Origin: Chitinophaga pinensis
GTDB taxonomy: Bacteria; Bacteroidota; Bacteroidia; UKL13-3
NCBI GenBank assembly: GCA_945875195.1
Contig: CAMCJW010000088.1
Coordinates: forward strand, 1-9,877
Direction: 5' to 3'
DNA: 9,877 nt
The notes under the pieces are model-generated. The model searched no databases and was not told the origin of the DNA. It was given only the letters and a program-made list of their open reading frames with translations. The translations under genes and the position numbers were made by a program. Shown piece by piece: positions 1 to 5,717 of the stretch; within the stretch, counting starts at the first letter, position 1, and every line of letters begins with the position of its first letter.

Positions 1-23
1 TATGAATTCAGAATTATGAATTA

Positions 24-54
24 TTTGCATTTTCATATTAATTGATTACTATTG
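24..54 (+). promoter_or_regulatory. Probable rho promoter, Bacteroidota type
   Basis: TTTG at 24-27 is followed after exactly 19 bases by TACTATTG at 47-54. This matches the Bacteroidota primary sigma pattern (TTTG near -33, TANNTTTG near -7) with one mismatch in the -7 box. Transcription would begin near position 61 and leave a leader of about 80 bases before the rho ATG at 141. The spacing is the strongest part of the match. The call rests on pattern only. Confidence 0.55.
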
Positions 55-119
55 CACATACAATCAACTCCCCCCAAGGATTTATCGGTAATTAAAAAAC
101 AAACCAAATTCCGGTTGAT

Positions 120-135
120 TGATTTATTTAAATCA
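120..135. repeat. Short inverted repeat just before the rho start
   Basis: TGATTTA (120-126) and TAAATCA (129-135) are exact inverted copies separated by TT, and end five bases before the rho ATG. It could be an operator or an RNA hairpin over the ribosome entry region. In DNA this AT-rich it may also be chance. rho genes are often autoregulated, so its position is worth noting. Confidence 0.25.
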
Positions 136-140
136 TTTAC

Positions 141-1919
141 ATGCACGATCTTACTTCGTTAACATCTATGCTCGTTTCAGAGCTCAAAGAAATTGCAAAA
201 AATCACAGTGTCAACACAACTGGATTAGACAAACAAGGACTTATTTCGGCCATTATTGAAAACCAATCATCGGGCAACTCTGCTCCTGCAGAACAAGATG
301 TTTCAGCAATAAAGAAAAGAGGTCGACCAAGGGTTACCAAAGGCACCATTATTGATGAACCAATTGTTCATGGTAAGGCAAAAGAAAAAATTATTCAAAA
401 GGTAATGGCATTGGCACCAATTGCTGAAACCAATGTGCCGGTTACAGAAAACAACGCACCTATCGTTGAAGAAATAAAAATAGTAGAACCCATTATCCAA
501 AACCCTTCTTTTGAAGCACCGATAGTTGTTTTGAACCCTGTTGCTCCAAGCAGCAATGAAGGAGCACCGGCTGAAAAACCTGTTGTTACAACAAATCCAA
601 ATCCTAACCAAAATCCTAATCAGGAAAGGAAAGACAAATGGCGCAATGAAAGAAATGACCGCAATGAAAATAGAGGTGAACAAAGGCCTCAAGATAGAAA
701 CGAAAATAACCGCAATCAGCAAAACCAACAACCAAGACCACCAAGGCCAGAGAATGGGAATAACAACCAAGATCGTCAGCCAGAAAGAAGCTCTTACCAA
801 GAACTAGAAGCCTTAGTAAGTTCGGAAGGCGTGCTAGAAATGATGGCCGATGGTTATGGCTTCTTGCGTTCATCTGATTATAATTATATGCCTTCACCGG
901 ATGATATTTATGTATCACCATCTCAAATAAAACTATTTGGATTAAAAACGGGCGATACTACTTTTGGAACGGTTCGTCCGCCAAAAGAAGGTGAAAAATA
1001 TTTTGCATTGGTTAAGGTAGAATCTATCAATGGAAGAATACCATCGGAGGTGCGCGACCGTGTTGCCTTTGAACATTTGACACCATTATTTCCTGATGAA
1101 AAACTAAGACTAGCAGACAATTCGGCTAATTATTCAACCAGAATTATAGACCTTTTGGCTCCTATTGGTAAAGGTCAGCGTGGCTTAATTGTGGCACAAC
1201 CTAAAACGGGTAAAACCATTTTATTGAAAGACATTGCCAACGCTATTGCTAAAAATCATCCTGAAGTATATTTATTGATTTTATTGATTGATGAAAGACC
1301 AGAGGAGGTAACAGATATGCAGCGCAGTGTGCGCGCAGAAGTAGTAGCTTCTACCTTTGATGAACCAGCAGAAAAGCATGTAAAATTAGCCAACATTGTT
1401 TTAGAAAAAGCAAAACGTTTGGTAGAGTGTGGTCATGATGTGGTGATATTACTTGATTCAATTACACGTATGGCCAGAGCATTTAATACTGCACAGCCAG
1501 CCTCTGGAAAAATACTTTCTGGTGGTGTTGATGCCAATGCATTACACAAACCAAAAAGGTTCTTTGGTGCAGCCCGTAAAATTGAAGATGGTGGTTCATT
1601 AACCATCATTGCAACTGCCCTTACAGAAACTGGTTCAAAAATGGATGAGGTTATTTTTGAAGAATTTAAAGGAACAGGTAATATGGAATTGCAATTGGAT
1701 AGAAAACTAGCCAACAAACGCATTTTCCCTGCAATAGATATTGTTTCATCAAGCACCAGAAGAGATGACTTATTACTCGAAAAAACCGCCTTACAGCGTA
1801 TTTGGGTGCTCAGAAATCATTTGGCTGATATGAACCCTGAAGAGGCCATGGATGTAATGTTAAAGAACATGCGCTCTACAAAGAACAACGAAGAGTTTTT
1901 GGCCTCGATGAATGGATAG
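141..1919 (+). CDS. rho: Transcription termination factor Rho
   Basis: This is the ring-shaped hexameric RNA-dependent ATPase/helicase that ends transcription of untranslated RNAs in the cytoplasm. The 592-residue product begins with a Rho N-terminal helical domain (about 1-42), followed by a long low-complexity linker (about 43-219) rich in Pro, then Asn, Arg and Gln. The cold-shock-like RNA-binding domain covers about 225-300 (DGYGFLR at 237-243). The RecA-like motor follows, with Walker A QPKTGKT at 353-359, Walker B VILLDS at 435-440, and the R-loop/FFGAAR region at 474-479 with GSKMDEVIFEEFKGTGNMEL at 498-517. E. coli Rho has 419 residues; the extra length is nearly all linker. An AT-hook-like KKRGRPR lies at 58-64. 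The start is supported because the Rho N domain begins directly at Met1. A strong palindromic terminator follows the stop codon. Confidence 0.97.
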   Translation: MHDLTSLTSMLVSELKEIAKNHSVNTTGLDKQGLISAIIENQSSGNSAPAEQDVSAIKKRGRPRVTKGTIIDEPIVHGKAKEKIIQKVMALAPIAETNVPVTENNAPIVEEIKIVEPIIQNPSFEAPIVVLNPVAPSSNEGAPAEKPVVTTNPNPNQNPNQERKDKWRNERNDRNENRGEQRPQDRNENNRNQQNQQPRPPRPENGNNNQDRQPERSSYQELEALVSSEGVLEMMADGYGFLRSSDYNYMPSPDDIYVSPSQIKLFGLKTGDTTFGTVRPPKEGEKYFALVKVESINGRIPSEVRDRVAFEHLTPLFPDEKLRLADNSANYSTRIIDLLAPIGKGQRGLIVAQPKTGKTILLKDIANAIAKNHPEVYLLILLIDERPEEVTDMQRSVRAEVVASTFDEPAEKHVKLANIVLEKAKRLVECGHDVVILLDSITRMARAFNTAQPASGKILSGGVDANALHKPKRFFGAARKIEDGGSLTIIATALTETGSKMDEVIFEEFKGTGNMELQLDRKLANKRIFPAIDIVSSSTRRDDLLLEKTALQRIWVLRNHLADMNPEEAMDVMLKNMRSTKNNEEFLASMNG

Positions 1920-1951
1920 GGAGGAAGACTTGGAGAAGGGGTGAGAAAATA

Positions 1952-1995
1952 TGAGACATAAAAAAAGTGGGCTAGCCCACTTTTTTTATGTCTCA
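1952..1995. terminator. Perfect 44-bp palindrome, bidirectional terminator
   Basis: The two 21-base arms are exact inverted copies around a central TA (1973-1974). Reading outward from the centre, each arm has a GC-rich core GTGGGC/GCCCAC, then a run of seven A or seven T, then GAGACAT/ATGTCTC and a terminal T/A pair. The GC core with a T7 tract on either side fits an intrinsic terminator working in both directions. It lies between the convergent genes rho and usp, so it would serve both. The length of the perfect pairing is more than a terminator requires. Confidence 0.85.
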
Positions 1996-2058
1996 AATAT
2001 AATTTGATTTCATCTTCTCCACATCTCCCATTCAAAAATAATTTCGTTTCCATCCCGC

Positions 2059-2086
2059 GTGAGGGCGAAATATTTTTCGCCCCTAC
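2059..2086. repeat. Hairpin resembling a dispersed intergenic repeat
   Basis: GGGCGAAA (2063-2070) pairs exactly with TTTCGCCC (2075-2082) around TATT. The pairing extends with two mismatches to 2059-2086. It is flanked by CCCGCGT (2054-2060) on the left and CCCCTACA on the right. On the - strand the unit reads TGTAGGGGCGAAAAATATTT, which resembles intergenic palindromes I recall being dispersed in Bacteroidota genomes. Only one copy is in this window, so dispersal cannot be shown here. Its outer arm contains the usp stop codon, and it could also help end usp transcription. Confidence 0.5.
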
Positions 2087-2916
2087 AATAAATTTTTCAC
2101 CAAAACCAACAAAGGAATGCGGGTGTGAAAAGCCATGTGTTTGCTGAGGCTTTTGTGGAATAACCTATCGAAGAAATTGCGGTTGTGCTTGGCCATTACA
2201 AGCAAATCTACTTTGTTTTCTTCTACATAATGATTGATACTTTCAATCACGTCACCTTTTTCTAATTCCACAAAACGGATGTTTGGATAAGAAATTTTAC
2301 CCTTGTTTTTGGTGAAGAAATTATTCTCCGCATTGAAGTAATGATCGGCATCAGATTTTACATGCAAAATATCTAGTGGACAATCAAATTGTTCTGCAAA
2401 ATAAATCAAGCGCATCAGGGATGGGAACTCTGGTTCATTGTAATCTGTGGCATAAACAATTTTAGAAAATTCTTTATAAACAGCATCTTTGGGAATTACC
2501 ATAACTGGCACATAGGTTTTTGCTACTACAGAGGCTGCATTGGTGCCAAATAAAATTTCTGCTGAACCAGATGAACCAGTTGTGCCCAACACAATTAAAT
2601 CTGCCTCTTGTTTTTGAGAAAAATCACAAATTTCTTCTGCCACAAAACCATACTTGCTGTGCACAGAATAGTCAACGCCACAATCCTTTAAAACCTCTTG
2701 TTCTAATTTGTTAAATAAAAAGGTCGTTTGATCTTCAATTTCCTTAACAAGCAATTGGTAAGTTTCTGCTGGCATAGTTGAGTCGACCATTGCCACTTGG
2801 TTAATGTGTAATACACTAATGCTAGCCTTTAATTTATGAGCTAAAGCAATGGCATGAAGCAAGGCTTGTTTAGCCGGCTGTGAAAAATCAGTTGGGATAA
2901 CAATTTTTGAAATCAT
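2083..2916 (-). CDS. Universal stress protein with two UspA domains
   Basis: This is a cytoplasmic UspA-superfamily protein of 277 residues made of two tandem domains. Domain 1 (about 1-145) opens with KIVIPTDFS (4-12) and keeps the nucleotide-binding pattern G-x2-G-x9-G-T (G111, G114, G124, T125), so ATP binding is likely. Domain 2 (about 150-277) opens with SKIVYATDYN (151-160), but its equivalent loop (AKHNRNFF, 242-249) lacks the glycine pattern, so it probably does not bind ATP in the usual way. Two-domain Usp proteins of this size are common in Bacteroidota and are tied to stress or growth arrest; the exact role is unknown. The ATG at 2916 places the first beta strand immediately at the N-terminus. 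The gene is monocistronic, convergent with rho and divergent from the permease. The TAG stop overlaps a hairpin repeat. Confidence 0.9.
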   Translation of the reverse strand: MISKIVIPTDFSQPAKQALLHAIALAHKLKASISVLHINQVAMVDSTMPAETYQLLVKEIEDQTTFLFNKLEQEVLKDCGVDYSVHSKYGFVAEEICDFSQKQEADLIVLGTTGSSGSAEILFGTNAASVVAKTYVPVMVIPKDAVYKEFSKIVYATDYNEPEFPSLMRLIYFAEQFDCPLDILHVKSDADHYFNAENNFFTKNKGKISYPNIRFVELEKGDVIESINHYVEENKVDLLVMAKHNRNFFDRLFHKSLSKHMAFHTRIPLLVLVKNLL

Positions 2917-2989
2917 AATAGTATTGGTTTAATATATAATTCTGGTAAATAAAAATTTGAGGAAAATTAAGCTTCCTAAAACCTTAAAT

Positions 2990-2997
2990 CAAAATTA
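2990..2997 (-). promoter_or_regulatory. Possible -7 box for usp
   Basis: On the - strand the sequence reads TAATTTTG, a full match to the Bacteroidota -7 pattern TANNTTTG. It would give a leader of about 65 bases before the usp ATG. No TTG or TTTG is found at the expected distance upstream, so the call is weak. Confidence 0.35.
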
Positions 2998-3082
2998 CCA
3001 AACCATTGTTAATTTAAAAATGATAATTCGCATATATTTCAATCAAATAATTGGGTTTGTTGCAAAAATTTCGTTTTTGACC

Positions 3083-3110
3083 TTGAAAATTTCTAATAAA
3101 AACCTATAAT
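3083..3110 (+). promoter_or_regulatory. Possible promoter for the sugar permease, E. coli-like
   Basis: TTGAAA (3083-3088) and TATAAT (3105-3110) are separated by 16 bases, close to the proteobacterial sigma-70 consensus. A Bacteroidota TANNTTTG box was not found before the permease start. The match may be fortuitous in AT-rich DNA. The leader would be roughly 30 bases. Confidence 0.3.
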
Positions 3111-3146
3111 GCGCTTAGTAAAATTAACTTAATTCCTTTATTTCAT

Positions 3147-4586
3147 ATGAATTCAGACAATGTAAAAACAAACTGGGGCCAGTTCATTCCTTTGGTAATT
3201 GTATTTTTTTTCTGGGGGTTTGTTGCCGCAAGTAACGACATATTGATACCCGTTTTCAAAGAAACATTTAAACTATCTCAAGGTGAAAGCCAATTGGTTT
3301 CTTTGGCATTTTATATTGCTTACACCGTTGGGTCATTAATCTACATGGGAATTTCAATGCTGATAAAACAGGATTTGGTAAACAAGGTTGGATATAAAAA
3401 TGGCCTGGCACTTGGTTTAACCATATCTGCCCTTGGAACATTGCTTTTTTATCCAGCTGCAAATTTGGGGTCTTTCCCGCTTATGCTTTCTGGCTTGTTT
3501 ACTGTAGCGCTTGGATTTTCATTGCAACAAACTGTTGCCAATCCGCTGGCTATAGCCTTAGGTCCTATTGAAACAGGTTCTCAACGCTTAACTTTAGCTG
3601 GCGGGATTAATAATCTTGGAACCACCATTGGACCGTTAATTGTTAGTTTTGCAATATTTGGTTCAGCAAATTCAAGCGATACTATTATGAGTATTGAAAG
3701 TGTTAAAATACCTTATTTGGTATTAGGTTTCGCCTTCCTTTTGGTTGCCATATTATTGAAATTTTCATCCTTACCAGACAAGCCTCAGACCATGGAAGTA
3801 GAATCAAATGAAATAGGATCAACTAGAAATTCTGCTCTTAATTATCCTCAATTAATTTTAGGCATGATAGCCATTTTTGTTTATGTAGGAGTTGAAGTGT
3901 CAACAGCCAGTAACTTGCCTGCCTATATGGAAAAAAACCTAGGGTTTCTTACCAAAGATATTGCTCCATATATTTCTTTGTATTGGGCTAGTTTAATGAT
4001 TGGCAGATGGACTGGGGCTGTAGAAGCCTTCACAGACAATATGAGCACTCAAAAAATATTGAGATTCATTGCTCCGTATATTGCCTTTGCTGTTTTCTTA
4101 TTCGTGAATGCAATAGCCAATCATGATTTAAGTCCATTTTATATTTACGGATTTATTATCTTGGTTTTAATTGCAGCTGATATTGCAAGCAAAGGAAATC
4201 CTGCACGCATGCTTCTTATATTTTCATCTTTAGGCATTTCAGCTCTAATTGTGGGAATGTTAACTACTGGTATGACTAGTGTTTATGCCTTTACCAGTGT
4301 TGGTTTATTTTGCAGCACACTTTGGCCTTGTATTTTCACTTTAGCCATAAGTGGATTGGGAAAACACACCAGTCAAGGAAGTAGTTTTTTAATCATGATG
4401 ATCATGGGAGGTGGTATTATCAGTTGGCTACAGGGATTTGTGGCAGATGAAATGAACAATATCCAATATAGCTATATTGTGGGTGTATTTTGCTTCGCTT
4501 ATTTAGCCTTTTATGCATGGAAAGTTAGCGGAATTCTTAAAAGCCAAGGAATTAATTTTGACAAAAAATTGAGCGGCGGACACTAA
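3147..4586 (+). CDS. FHS-family (FucP/GluP-like) sugar MFS transporter
   Basis: This is an inner-membrane major facilitator predicted to import a monosaccharide with protons. The 479-residue product is hydrophobic throughout, with about 12 membrane segments. Family marks are the first helix with FFFWGFVAASNDILIPVF (20-37), whose D31 corresponds to the proton-linked Asp of FucP, and the helix 4 signature QQTVANP (127-133) followed by GPIETGSQRL and NNLGTTIGP. FucP has a Glu in the helix 4 signature (ETAANP); here it is Gln, as in glucose/galactose-type relatives. The second half begins near 233 with the family-like GMIAIFVYVGVEV (239-251). A hydrophilic loop (about 209-232) joins the halves. 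Substrate cannot be read from sequence; glucose, galactose or an amino sugar are candidates. The convergent galactanase gene makes galactose attractive, but that is inference. Confidence 0.88.
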   Translation: MNSDNVKTNWGQFIPLVIVFFFWGFVAASNDILIPVFKETFKLSQGESQLVSLAFYIAYTVGSLIYMGISMLIKQDLVNKVGYKNGLALGLTISALGTLLFYPAANLGSFPLMLSGLFTVALGFSLQQTVANPLAIALGPIETGSQRLTLAGGINNLGTTIGPLIVSFAIFGSANSSDTIMSIESVKIPYLVLGFAFLLVAILLKFSSLPDKPQTMEVESNEIGSTRNSALNYPQLILGMIAIFVYVGVEVSTASNLPAYMEKNLGFLTKDIAPYISLYWASLMIGRWTGAVEAFTDNMSTQKILRFIAPYIAFAVFLFVNAIANHDLSPFYIYGFIILVLIAADIASKGNPARMLLIFSSLGISALIVGMLTTGMTSVYAFTSVGLFCSTLWPCIFTLAISGLGKHTSQGSSFLIMMIMGGGIISWLQGFVADEMNNIQYSYIVGVFCFAYLAFYAWKVSGILKSQGINFDKKLSGGH

Positions 4587-4607
4587 ATAAACCTCCCGAA
4601 ATAAACC

Positions 4608-4647
4608 AAAAGAAGCGCAGGAAAATTATTTTTCGTGCGTTTCTTTT
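4608..4647. terminator. Bidirectional hairpin terminator between the permease and the galactanase
   Basis: AAAAGAAGCGCAGGAAAA (4608-4625) pairs with 4629-4647 with one G-T wobble, one mismatch and a 3-4 base loop. The stem is long and has T-rich sequence on its outer side in both directions. It sits between two convergent genes, and its right arm includes the first bases of the galactanase stop codon (4646-4648). It likely ends both transcripts. Confidence 0.75.
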
Positions 4648-5713
4648 ATTTAAATACTTCCAAAGCGGGTAACGCCCTCGCGTTAAAGTTCCATAAAGCT
4701 TGATTCTCATACGGCGAGCCCTCTTTTGAAGTGCTACCTTTAAAAGAAATCCATTCGCCTCCCCAATAACAGAAACCTTGGCCGTTTGTTGCGTTGCTTG
4801 TTACTTGACGTATTTTATTTAAAAATTCTTTTTGACCCAAACTTGTTGCAGGATAATTTGGTATTAATTGATTGCTATCACCCAATATGTTGTTGGTCCA
4901 ATCATTCCATGCTAAAGTAAATGGATAAGATGTTTCGGCAATGATTACCGGCTTGCCCGTTAGTTTTGCCACATGGGATAATTGCAATTGCAAACTATCT
5001 AAATTCTTGCCATGCCACATGGGATAATAAGATAAGCCAATGATATCTACATTTACCGAACCAATAAAATTGAGGTAATTTATCACATCTTTATAACCTG
5101 CATATTGCAAAATAATTTTGGTAGAAGAATCAACCTTGTTTACAGCATCAATACCAATATTCATGAGTTCTAAAAACTGTGTTCTATTGCTAGCATTTCC
5201 TTCTGGCCATAAAAAACCATTGTTCACCTCATTGCCAATTTGAATATAATCTGGATGTATTTCCTGCACAATTAATTGGGTATAATTAAATACACTGTCT
5301 TTTAAAATAACATACGGTAAATCTTTCCAAACTGCAGGCTTTGCTTGCGCGCCAGGATCGGCCCAAGTATCTGAATAATGTACCGTGAGCCAAACCTTTA
5401 AACCAATTTGTTTTATTTCGTTGCTAAGCTGTTTCACTTCTTCTAAACCAGAAAATCCACCTGCAGGGTCTTTCCATAGTCTCAAGCGAATGGTATTAAC
5501 ACCTGCATTTTTAAGGGTAAGCAACATGTCCTCCTTAACCCCATTTTCATTATAAACAGAAATTCCAGATGCCCGTAATTGTGGCAACATCGACAAATCA
5601 AAACCCTTAACAAAAGGGTTTGGTTCAGGCAGAATTATTTGTTTTTTTGAATCTTTTTTGCAGGCAAATAAAAAAAACAAAAGGCCAATTAAACAAAAAT
5701 TAATCCACTTCAT
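4646..5713 (-). CDS. GH53 arabinogalactan endo-beta-1,4-galactanase, lipoprotein
   Basis: This glycoside hydrolase family 53 enzyme cleaves beta-1,4-galactan side chains of pectin (type I arabinogalactan). The ATG at 5713 is preferred to the in-frame ATG at 5758 because it begins a lipoprotein signal peptide with lipobox LFAC (15-18); the upstream codons overlap the receptor gene. Cys18 is followed by KKD, a Lys/Asp pattern resembling the Bacteroidota signal for surface export. The TIM barrel runs from about 35 to 350, with KGFDLSM (36-42), NTIRLRLW (73-80) and HYSDTWADP (112-120). The predicted acid/base is E162 in IQIGNEV and the nucleophile E260 in VIIAETSYPF. The 355-residue length is normal for the family. 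The start is 4 bp after the receptor stop, so it is very probably the last gene of the metal-receptor operon, an unusual partnership because Bacteroidota galactanases normally sit with SusC/SusD genes. Confidence 0.92.
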   Translation of the reverse strand: MKWINFCLIGLLFFLFACKKDSKKQIILPEPNPFVKGFDLSMLPQLRASGISVYNENGVKEDMLLTLKNAGVNTIRLRLWKDPAGGFSGLEEVKQLSNEIKQIGLKVWLTVHYSDTWADPGAQAKPAVWKDLPYVILKDSVFNYTQLIVQEIHPDYIQIGNEVNNGFLWPEGNASNRTQFLELMNIGIDAVNKVDSSTKIILQYAGYKDVINYLNFIGSVNVDIIGLSYYPMWHGKNLDSLQLQLSHVAKLTGKPVIIAETSYPFTLAWNDWTNNILGDSNQLIPNYPATSLGQKEFLNKIRQVTSNATNGQGFCYWGGEWISFKGSTSKEGSPYENQALWNFNARALPALEVFK

Positions 5714-5717
5714 TGTA

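Noticed and set aside
303..800. Long open frame on the - strand (165 codons) opposite the Rho linker
   Set aside because: It lies antisense to the low-complexity part of rho. Its hydrophobic, aromatic-rich translation follows from the composition of the sense strand, and it has no promoter or recognisable domain.
541..921. Shorter + and - strand frames in the rho linker region
   Set aside because: They are shadows of the Asn/Arg/Gln-rich coding sequence, with no family resemblance.
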